A DNA stretch of 64,000 nt from Mactromeris polynyma. Lineage: Eukaryota > Mollusca > Bivalvia > Venerida > Mactridae. Under the pieces are notes generated by a model. That model worked only from the letters and a program-made list of their open reading frames with translations, was not told the origin of the DNA and made no database searches. The stretch spans positions 7,815,904 to 7,879,903 of the forward strand of contig JASFXZ010000018.1 in the NCBI GenBank assembly GCA_032209605.1, read 5' to 3'. The translations under genes were made by a program, and so were the position numbers. Below are positions 23,101 through 38,100 of the stretch, in pieces (the stretch's first letter is position 1; the number at the start of each line of letters is the position of its first letter).

Positions 23101-26100
23101 TGCCAAGTGCGGGTAGGTACGGGAGGGGGTTTATCCCCCTCCTTTAAGGGGGTCTGGGGGATCTCCCCCGTAAAATCTTTACTATATATACATTGCATAT
23201 GAAATGGTGGCTTCTGGTGCATTTCGGGGGTCTAATCCCGTTCCAACTTGATGTGAACACAGTATTTCGGAACATATAATATCCATTTGCACCATCAAAA
23301 TACACAATTTCAAAGGCAATTTCAACAACTGTCATTCCAAATCAAAATGGCAACGGATCAAAGATGTGTGTGATGCTCAATAATCAGACGCTTGATAAGG
23401 AAATTGAAAGCGCCTGTCTGATGTAGAGTGAAAAACATACGTATCTTCTAGACGGTCTCAAGGCCTATGAGCACAACAGGGGGCCAACCTTTATTGCACT
23501 TGCTTCCAATATACTGGTAGTATACAAGAGGAAATCGTTCATAAATCAATGTATTGTATTTAAAGTGCTAAATGAATAGAAACCGTAAGACCTAATCAGT
23601 GGATACAATTTTACATTAGGAATAGAAAATGGTCATTCCAATGCCGATTGGCGGGCCCTGGCCCCCTGGACCCCCCCCCCGGAGGATCTGGGCCTGATAA
23701 TTATAAGCAAGACAATGGACAGAGACTCTCCATTGATAGTCTATTGTTATCCAATGAGCTTAAGGACCCACAGCAATATGCTGTGGTCATCAAACAAGTA
23801 AACTCATTCCAAGACTTGTTCATTGAGAAGATCCATCATGAATACAAGTCAAACAGCTACTAACTTCCAGAGCACTGTCCTGATCAAATCATCTGAAGTG
23901 AAGGACTCTCTTTACCTATTCTTTGATTATACGCATACATGTACTTATAATGACCAATGTAAACATACAAAAATTGGAGATTTATCATCCAGATAAGAAA
24001 TTCAAATAAGTTATGCAGAAATTTGACACTTAAATTGCAACAAAATTTTGCAATAGTTGCCAATTTATTATCTGGACAAAAATTGAAAAAATAAGGACCA
24101 AAGGGATGTAATCCAAATAATGTTGAACATATTACACATAGAGTTACAGTTCTTAACCTCTGCACATCCTTTTCCTTTTTTAAAATTATTTTCTACAGTT
24201 TACTGAACAGGGCAAAATGTGATGGGTGGATGAACTGCATTCAAGATAGCAATAAACTAGTTTAAAATACCAATGAGTAGACAACTGAGTGGGGAACCAC
24301 TCCATGAATTATCATCCAGGCATGTCCTTATATTTGTCCCTGATAATCTATATCCAGTATAGCATGCATATGTTGCTGTAGATCCTAGTTGTGAACCCAG
24401 TGATAGAGTAACATAACCATTGGCAGGATTATTCAGTGTTCCACAGTTTCCTGAAATACACAGAAAATAATAGACATTGGGGTGTGTATATGTGCTAAAT
24501 GAAGGATTTACATCAATGGGTTTCGTTTCCATATAACATACACATTGTGTTTTGTATAGTTGTTACTTTGATTTCCTTATCATTACACTTTGATATGTAT
24601 CTGCTTACATAGTGTACGCTATGTATGATATTGTTGCATGACATATGTAACAAACATTTTCCAAGACATTGTGGTGTGTCTGGGAGTTATGATGCTATTA
24701 TACACAGATTATTTCACAGACATTGTGGTGTGTCTGTGATTTATGACTATATTATACACTGATTATTTCATAGACATTGTGGTGTGTCTGTGATTTATGA
24801 CTATATTATACACTGATTATTTCACAGACATTGTGGTGTGTCTGTGATTTATGACTATATTATACACCGATTATTTCATAGACATTGTGGTGTGTCTGTG
24901 ATTTATGACTATATTATACACCGATTATTTCATAGACATTGCGGTGTGTCTGTGATTTATGACTATATTATACACTGATTATTTCATAGACATTGTGGTG
25001 TGTCTGTGATTTATGACTATATTATACACTGATTATTTCATAGACATTGTGGTGTGTCTGTGATTTATGACTATATTATACACTGATTATTTCATAGACA
25101 TTGTGGTGTGTCTGTGATTTATGACTATATTATACACTGATTATTTCATAGACATTGTGGTGTGTCTGTGATTTATGACTATATTATACACTGATTATTT
25201 CATAGACATTGTGGTGTGTCTGTGATTTATGACTATATTATACACTGATTATTTCATAGACATTGTGGTGTGTCTGTGATTTATGACTATATTATACACC
25301 GATTATTTCATAGACATTGTGGTGTGACTCTGGGATTTATGACTATATTATACACCGATTATTTCATAGACATTGTGGTGTGTCTGGGATTTATGACTAT
25401 ATTATACACCGATTATTTCATAGACATTGTGGTGTGTCTGTGATTTATGACAATATTATACACCGATTATTTCATAGACATTGTGGTGTGTCTGGAATTT
25501 ATGACTATATTATACACCGATTATTTCATAGACATTGTGGTGTGTCTGGAATTTATGACTATATTATACACTGATTATTTCATAGACATTGTGGTGTGTC
25601 TGTGATTTATGACTATATTATACACTGATTATTTCATAGACATTGTGGTGTGTCTGTGATTTATGACTATATTATACACTGATTATTTCATAGACATTGT
25701 GGTGTGTCTGTGATTTATGACTATATTATACACTGATTATTTCATAGACATTGTGGTGTGTCTGTGATTTATGACTATATTATACACTGATTATTTCACA
25801 GACATTGTGGTGTGTCTGTGATTTATGACTATATTATACACTGATTATTTCATAGACATTGTGGTGTGTCTGTGATTTATGACTATATTATACACTGATT
25901 ATTTCATAGACATTGTGGTGTGTCTGTGATTTATGACTATATTATACACTGATTATTTCATAGACATTGTGGTGTGACTCTGGGATTTATGACTATATTA
26001 TACACCGATTATTTCATAGACATTGTGGTGTGTCTGGGATTTATGACTATATTATACACCGATTATTTCATAGACATTGTGGTGTGTCTGTGATTTATGA

Positions 26101-29100
26101 CTATATTATACACTGATTATTTCATAGACATTGTGGTGTGTCTGTGATTTATGACTATATTATACACTGATTATTTCATAGACATTGTGGTGTGTCTGTG
26201 ATTTATGACTATATTATACACTGATTATTTCATAGACATTGTGGTGTGTCTGTGATTTATGACTATATTATACACTGATTATTTCATAGACATTGTGGTG
26301 TGTCTGGGATTTATGACTATATTATACACTGATTATTTCATAGACATTGTGGTGTGTCTGGGATTTATGAATGACTATATTATACACCGATTATTTCACA
26401 GACATTGTGGTGTGACTCTGGGATTTATGACTATATTATACACTGATTATTTCATAGACATTGTGGTGTGTCTGGAATTTATGATGCTATTATGCTCAAA
26501 TTATTTCATAGACATTGGGGGGTGTCTGGAATTTATGATGCTATTATGCTCAAATTATTTCATAGACATTGGGGGGTGTCTGGAATTTATGATGCTATTA
26601 TGCTCAAATTATTTCATAGACATTGGGGGGTGTCTGGAATTTATGATGCTATTATGCTCAAATTATTTCATAGACATTGTGGTGTGTCTGGAATTTATGA
26701 TGCTATTATGCTCAAATTATTTCATAGACATTGTGGTGTGTCTGGAATTTATGATGCTATTATGCTCAAATTATTTCATAGACATTGGGGGGTGTCTGGA
26801 ATTTATGATGCTATTATGCTCAAAATATTTCATAGACATTGTGGTGTGTCTGGAATTTATGATGCTATTATGCTCAAATTATTTCATAGACATTGTGGTG
26901 TGTCTGGAATTTATGATGCTATTATGCTCAAATTATTTCATAGACATTGGGGGGTGTCTGGAATTTATGATGCTATTATGCTCAAATTATTTCATAGACA
27001 TTGTGGTGTGTCTGGAATTTATGATGCTATTATGCTCAAATTATTTCATAGACATTGGGGGGTGTCTGGAATTTATGATGCTATTATGCTCAAATTATTT
27101 CATAGACATTGGGGGGTGTCTGGAATTTATGATGCTATTATGCTCAAATTATTTCATAGACATTGGGGTGTGTCTGGAATTTATGATGCTATTATGCTCA
27201 AATTATTTCATAGACATTGTGGTGTGTCTGGAATTTATGATGCTATTATGCTCAAATTATTTCATAGACATTGGGGGGTGTCTATAGGCTATATGCATTT
27301 TAAGTTTTAATACATTATTAAGCTTTTTCTTTTTTATTACACAATGGATTTACGTCCATGAGTTTCATTTCCATATAGCATACACGTTGTGTTGTGTATA
27401 GTAGTCATTTTATCATATTACGATTGCATTGTATTTTCAGTTAAGTTTTATAGTTTGTCATACACTTTGATATGTCTATGATTACATATTGTACTCCTTG
27501 TATATTATTGTTGCATAACATCTGTAACAAACATTTCCAAAGACATTGTCGTGTGTCTGGGATTGTGATGCTATTTTACACACTGAGATTAATTGTAAGA
27601 CATTGAGGTGTGTCATTGTTATTGAATAGATGACGTTTTAAAGGTCATTACAGGTCATAGACATTTTAATTGTTAAAACTTCAAAAATACAGCTGTAAAT
27701 GCATGGTATGTACATATTGTTCAGCACAGTACTAGATGAATGCTTTTGGGCTGTGTTTTTATTTTATTGTTTTTGTATTTAGATTCACCAAATACCTGTA
27801 TCCATTTGTTACCAAGGGAGTTGATTTATATACATTTTAGATGATTATGTTTATGTTTTTTTCTATGCGTTTTCATTAAGACACTGGTTTTCTATTCAGG
27901 TCTTGATTTGTGTTTTATGCTACAACATGTTTCTGTGCCCCGTGTCAATTTGGTTGGACTGGTTTGTGGACTTTGCTGTGTCCAACTTTATGTCACACTG
28001 ATAATAGTACGTTCGTTCGTTATTTTTGCTTATAAGGTCATATGTCACCATGTACACGTAGGTACTTATAGGTATACCATATACCCAGCATGTCTTTAAA
28101 TTGGTTTTAGAGTCTAAAAGGGTTATCTAAAATAGTATTATCATTTTCACAGCTTTATAGTGTGTTTACTTAACTACTTATATATTTAATAAAACGTCTA
28201 ACAGATGTCAGACATTTCCAATCCACACTGTGTTTGTGTCTTTACTGTGACATAAATGAACTGCATTGACAGGTGAACTCAAATATAAACATATTCATGT
28301 TCAACTATTTTCCTCCTCCATCACAAACTATTCTGTATTAAAGTACACGTTTTATGTCACTGCATCTATCTACCTGATTGGCAATCTCCATTTAGATTCA
28401 CACTAAACCAACATTATCCATTATACTAAGTATCCAGTATATTCGATCATTATTAAATTTTTCATCCAATAGTATATACAGTTTAAGATCAGTGGAAAAC
28501 AATGACTTAGTCACGCCAATTTTCAAAACAAAATACATGAAAAATTCTTTTACAAATGTAAGTGCCGTGAATTGGAACAAAATTCCCAACAATATTAAAT
28601 CAGTCTCGTCAGTAAATACTTTCAAAAGAGCATTAAAATCATTTTTATTGTAAAAAGGTCTACATTCTATTATGTTTGTTATGAAAGTTATTATTAGCAT
28701 TTACTATTATATTGATATATATGTACTATTTACACTATCTGATGAGTGATTGTCTTGAAAGAACGAATATGTGTTATACATTTTGTATAATTATTGTGTT
28801 TCAATTTATGTTGTTTTCTGTTAGAAGGCCATGTTTTATCTAAGAATTGTACAACTGTTTTTGTATACCTCTTTACATGTCACCTTCTGTAAATAAAGAT
28901 ATTATTATTATTATTATACTTATCTTAATAGTTCTGCATCACTTTCAGTAAATTAAGGCCACGACAAAACCTGTATTAGTGACGTTGGTTACAATGTAAA
29001 GTATTTCCCCATCAAAGTTTTGACGTCACAAACTAAGCGCTTTGTCCGAAAATGTTTGAAGCTTAATTGTGATTTATAGAATAAAATGAACAAGGAAATA

Positions 29101-32100
29101 TTTATAAATATTGCAAAATTAGTTTTTGTCATCATTTGTTCCTCATAATGGAATTGCTATACAAAGAAAAATTGACGTCCGATTTTAATACTTTTGGTAT
29201 CAAATGAAAGTTTAAACAAATCTCTGTTAGCAAGTGTAAAAACCGGAAAATAAAGTATTTGGCGACTAATACAAGTTATGTGATAGCGCAGCTCGTTTAT
29301 ATTTACCTAAGGGTATGCATGTAGGGGGAGAATCACTCCATCCAGAAATAAGGCAGGAAAGTACTTGTGTTCCTTGTAGTATGTAGTCTGGATTACATGA
29401 ATAGGTACCAGTCTGTGCAAAAGATGTACCCGTCAACTGGAGGTTACCATTGGTTATAGGCAACAATTGGCCACAATCTGTCAAAACATGAGAACAGTTA
29501 TGAAATCTTGGTATGTGTTATTGATAATAATTATCAGACCAACAGAGAAATTTCAACCTAAATACAAACTTGAAGACTCAACTTTCTAGTCACTAGCAAA
29601 AAAATTGTTAAAAACTGAAATCAAGCAAAAATGGGGGAACATGTAGTGTCTGCCTTTAAGGTAATTATAAGCAACACAGCACCATGCCATCAAGACCACA
29701 GCTCTTTATTCAGAACTCATAGCACAGCCAGGTCATATTCGAATTACACTGAAAAAGAAAGACTGGTATAAAACAGGTAACAGTACAACTACTATGTTTT
29801 ACAATCCTTACCAACTAAATCACAAATAGGAGCATTTCCTGTCCATAACCCATCACCACCACAGTTCCTAGACAGAAGACCATTCAGTAGGTAACCTTCT
29901 GTGACACAGGAGTAGGTCGCTGTACTGCCGAATAAAGTATCTGTATAGACTACTCTTCCATTAGCTGGATTGGTCAGAGCTCCACAAACTATAAAATGTT
30001 GACAATAGTCACTTTTATCCCATTTTAAAACAAACTAGAGTTATCAGAAGAAGTGAATAATATCCCAACAACACAAAGCAACGGCCCTTCACAAAATAGG
30101 ACATGCACAACTACACTACATACTGATCATGAGTGTAATGTTTCATTTGAAATCTTAATAAAGGGTGAAAGTATTTTGAGCAAAATGTTTTTTCCAGTGG
30201 GCCAACCACTGGGCTGACTGAGTCTGCATCTACCTTCAATCTTCATTTTGTGAGTTATGGATTATATTAAGCCATGTTCCTATATACTAAGACATAAGAT
30301 TTGAAATTTGAAACAAAATAGAAGACTATACAAAAAACACATACAGTCGACTCTCGTTAAGACGAATTTTTCGGGACCGTCGGAAATAGTTCGTCTTAAC
30401 GAAAATTCGTCTTAACGAAAATTCGACGTTAACGTCGGGAGGCCATTTTGGTGGTGTTACGTGAGAAAGTCTAGTTTGTGACGACTGCTTTGTGTTTGAT
30501 CGCCATTTGCATAAAACAAATGTTAAAGATGACGCGTTTTAATTAAAGTACACGCTTAATTAAATCACTCATTTTGGCATGTTTTACAAACTATCGGTTT
30601 GATCGCAGTGTTCAACAATTCGACATGTTTGCATTAACACAATGTAGTCTAACATTTTGCAAACATGTACAAATCCTTCAATTATGTAAACAATCGATAA
30701 TTAAATGTGCGAAAATACAGGTAAATCATCTCAGTGACGTGTGAAAACATTTGTCGCCAGCAGGATACGATCAGACTTCGTGTTAAACAATAGATTTAAG
30801 GTGCAAACTTGTTAAGCTGGACTTCGAAAAAACTTCGACGTAACGAAAAACTTCGAGACAAAAATTCGTCTTAACTGACAGAAATTCATATAGACAAAGA
30901 AGGATAAAATCGGGACTTTTGAAAAACTTCGACGTAACGGAAAATTCGTCTTAAGCGAGTTCGTCCTAACGAGAGTCGACTGTAGTATAGTGCCAGCTGA
31001 TGCCATATACTTTTAATTATAATTGAATTGTACGTACAGAAATTTTATTGTTTAATGTAGGGCTGTATTTGGATTGAATATTTTTGCAAGTCTCATATTA
31101 AGTGTAATATTATAATCACTACATACCTACAACCTGACAAGATGGTGGAAGTCCACTCCACACATTGCTGGACAGACAAGTTCTAATACCACTTGTACTC
31201 AATATATATCCTGTATTACATGAGTAAACTGCCGTTTGTCCATTATCTGTCACCACAACTTTACCATTGTCTGGATTGGTCAAGCCACCACATCCTATCA
31301 AAACAATGATAACTAAATACTTCAAAGAACTTTGTTAAGTAGTTCACTAGCCATCAATACAAAAAGTTCATTAAGTTAGGCAAAAGACTCAATAAATTGA
31401 TAAAATGAGTATACAACAATAGAATCAACTTTACTAGCAGAACCAGGAAGTAAAGACAATACATATGCCCGTTTAAGTACATTACTTTGGTCTAGTGACC
31501 CAATTTACCAATGCATATCTAAAATCTATCATACCATAGACACAGATGCAAGGAAGCTTCATATCTAAATTCACGTTGATATATTCAATATTGGTCTTAT
31601 CATACAAGAAAATAAGACTCCAATACAGCCACCAACTTGTTGGGTAGAGGTATAGAGTAAAACCTTGATAATACGACCACCCTTGTGACCCTTGAAAACT
31701 GGTCTTCTTAATGAGTAGGTCTTAATGTTGAGGATGAATAAAGAGCAAAACAGTGAAGTGGACTTGAAAATTTAGTTCTTAACTTTGAGGTGGTCTTATT
31801 ATTGAGGAGGGCTTTCAGGGAGGTTATACTATATTAATGTTACAAAGCACAAACCAGTCAGCTTGCATTCAGGAGGTACACTGCTCCATGTACCATCTGC
31901 TTGACATACTATAGAGGGTAAGCCAATCAAACTATAGCCAGGGTTGCATGTAAAGCTTGCAGTATTGCCATATGTTGTACCAGAAATCTGTATGGACCCA
32001 TCTAGTGGCTTGTTGACACTTCCACAATCTGTGAAAATAATACACCAAGCTTTAAAATCCATCAACAAATGAAAACAATATATACTCATGTAAAATTATG

Positions 32101-35100
32101 CTAAGAATATGCTAGACCCACAGAGTAAACTGGTTCATTTAACACAGAAAACACAAAAGGCATTTTCATAAATTATCTTCTAGCATTTGAAGGGTTCAAC
32201 AGACACTAACTTTAACATCCAAGAAGTGTTGCTTTGCAGCCATGTTTGTTCACCAACACAAATACACGGATCAAACACATGTCCATTTTGAATGAATTTT
32301 CAACATTTGAATTTAGGACATACATTACTGATCATTAATAAGAAAGCAATAGTTTCAATCAATATTAAGACACAAAAAACAAACCTTTGATTATACAAAA
32401 TGGTATAGCAGGTGCCCAACTCCCGCTGGCCAGGCAAATAAGAGTGTTGTCTCCAACCAGAGAGTAACCAATGTTGCAGCTGTATATAACAACGTCACCC
32501 AATAATGTACCACGCTCATAATCTATCACACCATTAAATGGCCTTGCAGGAACTCCACAATCTGAAGGAGATGTCTAATGATCTCAATGATCAGGTTTTT
32601 TGAAGCAGTTTATAAATGCCATCACAAACACCACTATCAAGAATCCATCTGTCAGCTTATGATAAATTATTACTTCATATCAAACACCATTAAACAGGTC
32701 AATATCCTTCAAAAATATTAGTACATGTTATAATAATAATTCAAATTTAGAAATAACTAGAGCTATCACTGAAGGTGATTAATACCCCCACAATACCGCT
32801 TTGTCAGACATATTTTTGATAAATTCAAAGATGGCCGCCAGTCAAGACAATGAAATTATCTATCACTATCTATCACTACAGGACCACAATCAGAATGTGC
32901 CGACAATATACACAACTAGGCTTGGTAGAAATAATTAATGGAAAACCATGTTATGTGACATGACGGAACAAGTGGTGATTCCCATATAGCCCCCATTGCA
33001 TATTTTGAAGTGGGGTTATAATAAGAATTGTGTACATTTTAATATTTCGGAGGTGATATGAATACCACAGTATGGGAGTCAGGTCAAAATCAATAAAATA
33101 GAAAAAATGAACAGTAATATATAGCACTTTGTCACAAAGAAATATAATGATACATTCAACTAGAGTATGAACTAGTAACACCAATATATTTGATTTTAAC
33201 TCCCAAGATCTGAACATTTTGCATTCAAATTCGAACAAATATAGCAACAAAGCGTATTAAATTGATACAATTTATATTCGCAATCAAGACATTTTTTTCC
33301 ATTGTCCTTGACTGCAGTTTCACAGATTTAATCAAATAATCAAACTACCTGGATATAACATTATATTATGCCTTATTTCAATGGATTTTAAAAGAAATCC
33401 CGTTATTTTCACTGAAAGGCGAGTCTTCAACAACAAAAACAAACCATTTGCTAGTATCTGAATGTAATAAACCAAAAATGCTGCCAACAGAACAGTAAGA
33501 ACTAATCAACAGTTCCTGTGAAATAAAAAACTGAACTTGTATAGAATTGCTCACAAAAAGCTGGGCAAAATGGAACTAAATCAATGCAAAATACAATATG
33601 CTAGAAATAACAGTTATTTTCACAGAAAGATAAGTCGTTTACAACTAAAAACAAACCATTTGCTAGTAAGTGAAAGTAAGAGAAACTATTTTTAGTAACA
33701 GTGACCTTGACCTTGGCCCCACCAGCCCCAATATCGAACTTGACCTGTATCTTCTGATGTAACACCTGTGTACCAAAAATTTTTCAAATCTGTCTAGCCT
33801 TTCATGAGTTATCGTCCGGAAACCATGAAAACCGACAGACCGACCGACCGACCGACCGACCGACAGACCGACCGACCGACAAGCTCACTCCTATATACTC
33901 CCTCAAACTTCGTTTGTGGGGGTATAATAATAATAAGTGCATTTAGACAAGAACAAGGCAATGAGACTATCATATCAAAGGCTGGTTATGTTTTAGATCT
34001 TATTATATTTTAAGTAACAATGGTTTAAATACCAATCTGTAATCAACATTAAAACCAGTATCTGGAGTAGACAGATAATGCACCCATGGAAGAAATACAG
34101 AACTGTGATCTTAATTTCGAATAACATACCCCTAAGCTACAATTATGCTGCAATTATACTACTACAATGTCACAATTATTAATCTAAATGTTCAAATTAT
34201 ACTACTATATTGAATGTTACAACTATTTTGAGGATAAGTCGAACACGAGGATGGAGATCAAATTCATGGTGAAGTTTACTAACTAGCAGTGTCAGACTGA
34301 AGCCTTGCCATTGGTCAATATTAAAACAGTTAGATGAAGGATATATGAGTTAATGACTATGTGAAGAAGTTAAACAAATACAAACAATGTGATTTTCAAC
34401 ATTCATGAAAGCATCAGTCAATATTTGTGCCATATTAAAGCTAGATGATCATGTAAAGATGTTTATGTGAAGCGTTATATATTAATAATTTATGAGCTAT
34501 AGGGGCAGTTCCAGTATTTGGGCTTAGGAGGGGGTGGGGGATGGCGGTAACTTTTTTGTCATTTTTTGGTTTTGCTCAAGTATTTTATGAAATGGCGAGA
34601 TAATATTACAAAGAATATAAACATCATCATTATAGAATATAGCCCTGGATCCGCTAGTGAGTTTCAAGATGAAAACATGAAAAACAGTATTATATAAGAT
34701 AGCCAAGAAAAACCTTAACTTTGCTTCCACATAATCTGAAGCAGCCATCTGCTATTTATTTAAAAAATTTTTATTACATGTCATGCATTTTATGTACTTG
34801 TAATATGAATGTGACTTGATCAATGTTTTCTTCTGTCTGAATGACACAATAATAGCCAAACTTTTGAGATAAGTTCTTAATATATTTGATCTTTCTAAGG
34901 ATTAACAGCAAGCATAAGTTCCAGTGGCATATGCCTGATTTCTAACAGGAACTTTTTCAGCAATTTAGTAACATCATGTTATTGTTGTACAATAAAAAAT
35001 CACAAGGTGAAGGTTATTTAAAATGATCAACAGATCAAACCAACACCCTCTCAAAGAAAAGACTAGTACATTATTGTGTTTACTATTTTGTTAAAACTCT

Positions 35101-38100
35101 TGCAACTAATGCAACATTACCTGTACTAGGATCAGCACTGAAATAGTTGTTTTCATTGGTTACCACATGTTAATTATTTGAGGTCCAATCTACTCCGAAG
35201 ATAAGACTCTAGACCTCCAGATTGGAAGTTACACATACATACTTACAACTGACAAGGGCGACCATTTTGAAAGCACTTGCAGATATTTCAATACATAACA
35301 CATCTATATAAGTAACTAATTAATGAAATAGGTTGAAGCAACAAAGTACAGGAAAATTTTAATAATTCTTATTGATGACAATATACTTATGCATGGTTTG
35401 ACATTTACACTCTCAGCATCCTTTTAACAAACAAAACATACATTGTACAATGTCAGCAATCATTGGCTTTTTATTTGGTAATTTCAAACTGTTTCATCAA
35501 ATTAAATCCACCACATTGTACACAAATCAAGAAATTGCACAAATTCCAAATTCCCCGTGATGTTACATGGAAAATAATAATGACAACTTAAAAATGCTAA
35601 TAACACCTTATAGTAGATTCCATCACAATAAAAGTGTTTAGCATGATAAAAATTAAGCAGCTCCCATTCTATCTTTATCTAAGACAGTGAGGCAGAAGTC
35701 TTAAACATTATTTTGGTAATTGATATATGCATAAACACCTACCTGCATACTGGTACACCGTTATCAACTGTACATATATAACCTTGAGCACATGTACTTG
35801 ATACATGTAGAAATAACGCACAAGCCAAACTCTCTGACGGCAATGCAGCAATGTTGACTGAAAATATTTTAAAAATAGGATTACTTAGTTCCAAACAACT
35901 CTACTGCCCTCAGACTTTGACTCATATTGGAAGGTCAAGGGGGAAAGTTCATGGTGCACTGACAAATTTTCTTTCACCCTTATACAGCGGAAAGAATTTG
36001 AAGTAAAACAATGAAAACAAAAGTTCAACCACATATAAATAATAAGCACCAAAACTTCTGTGGCTTGATGTTTAAGATTGCTGCCTTTGAATTACAGTAA
36101 AACCTCATGGAAGGACCACCTCAATAATAAGACCATCTCAATAATAAGACCATCTCAATAATAAGACCATCTCAATAATAAGACCATCTCAAAATTAAGA
36201 ACGGAATTTTGGAGTCCATTTTCGCTGTTTTGCTCTTTATTCAACCTCAATATAAAGACCATCTCAATAAAAAAACCAGTTTTCAAGGGTCCCATGGGTG
36301 GTCTTATTGAGGTTATACTGTACATATCCATCACTCCAGTAGACCAGATTTTTTAAAATAAAGAAACAATCCAAAGGCGTTGCAGGAAGTCAGAGGTTCT
36401 ACCCAGGAACCTGATGGTGAATGGAATTAAGCCTGATAGAGAACCTGAGGTCTTGCTTCATCACCAAAGAAGGCAGTTGCTGATAAATTTTTTATTTTAA
36501 TGATCCTGCGTAATTTAAACTTCAAACCGATTAAACAAATCAATACAGACCTCCGTTATCTCCAATGGTCATCCCGGTGACAGATAATGGTTGATTGAAC
36601 ACCACTATAATTGATGCTTGTGCTAGAATTTGGGATGCCAGGGAAAGTTGCTGCTTGGAAGTGTCATCATCAGGTATCACAACAACATATTTTACAATCA
36701 GACTGCCCAATCTGTAACATAAGTCAGAAATATTTGAATACTATCATCACTGCACTTATTCAATTGGTTCTCCATAGCTTTATAGAGTATTATTCATAAC
36801 GCATACCTGTAGAAGCTATATTTACAGTTTGTATCAATTTTTTATTTTTATTGGCTTTTACAAAAACATTTTATACAATGAACAAAGAAGCTGAGCAGGA
36901 AATGACACATACAATGTGCACTGCCACCACGAAAAACACAAGGAGACTTGAAAATATTTACAAAAAAGTAAACATTAACAAAGCAAACAAGTATCTTGAA
37001 AAAAGATGGTCGGCGCAATTTGAAGGTTAAGATTTGTTGTGCAACATCCAGATCCAAATTGGATTTTGGTATAGTATCGTACCCTTTATCGAAAGATTAA
37101 CCAATCCGCGTCACTGTTACAAACATTGTTTGGTTGAAGAGAAATTGCCTTGGTGGTTAAAGTAAGATTTGATTGGTTTACACAACACTGATATGCAAAT
37201 AGCAAAACCATGTTAGTACGGCTGCGCCAAAAAAGGGGCAAAATATGACAGTATTCATGTAGCTATGACAGTAAAATTTACAACCTATGGGAATACATGT
37301 ATTCGACATTTTATACAATTCTTACTTCTGCCTAACAAAATACAACACTGATTAACGGTAGATAGTCTGATTTTCTATCAAAATAATTGAGCTTATTTAT
37401 TTCAAGGTCGAACCATTTATATAGAGAGCTACTAGGACTATTTGAACACCATTAGTATGACACAGCCAGGGATCAAGCCTAAGACCAGCTACGTTCAAAG
37501 TGGACAATTTTTAATACATTGAAACTAAATACTAAAAAATGGAAAACTTACTGAAGTATCTTGACAATGACTTCTACATCTGTATCTTTCATCTGTTTGG
37601 TATAGTGCTCAGACATCTGTAATACACCAACTCAAACTACAATATAGCCTAGTTCATTTCCTGACATGTGTAAATTATTTTTCACTAATTTGTACAACAG
37701 TTTTCAAGTTGGATGTCTTACATTATAATGACCATATTGTGGTTGTTTGTATAGGCAAAAGGAACTCACACACACAAACAAAGCCCACACCAGAATAATT
37801 ATCATGTAACACTCCACTAAGTTGTAGGGTCAGACACAACTAAATCACAATTGAATACAAACTCATCTTGGTTAAAAGTATCAATGAATTATAATCACTA
37901 CTATATCATTTATATTATAGTGTATAACACCCACCTCTCTCCTGACTTCACCAAGGTATGATTGATATGTACTATTGTCATCAAAACTAAGACCTTGAGG
38001 TACTGTCATGTTCAGTTGAATTTCCATTGTCAGGGACGAATAACCATCTGTGATAGTGAAATATATTGCAATGACATGTTCGAATTAAATATGTTACATA

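Noticed and set aside
24700..27285. CRISPR-like regular array
   Set aside because: There are no unique spacers: the whole 54-bp unit repeats. The genome is clearly eukaryotic.
25317..27310. Long open frames of 85, 342 and 280 codons
   Set aside because: They run only through the 54-bp minisatellite, whose unit is a multiple of three. They have no domain, signal peptide or splice context.
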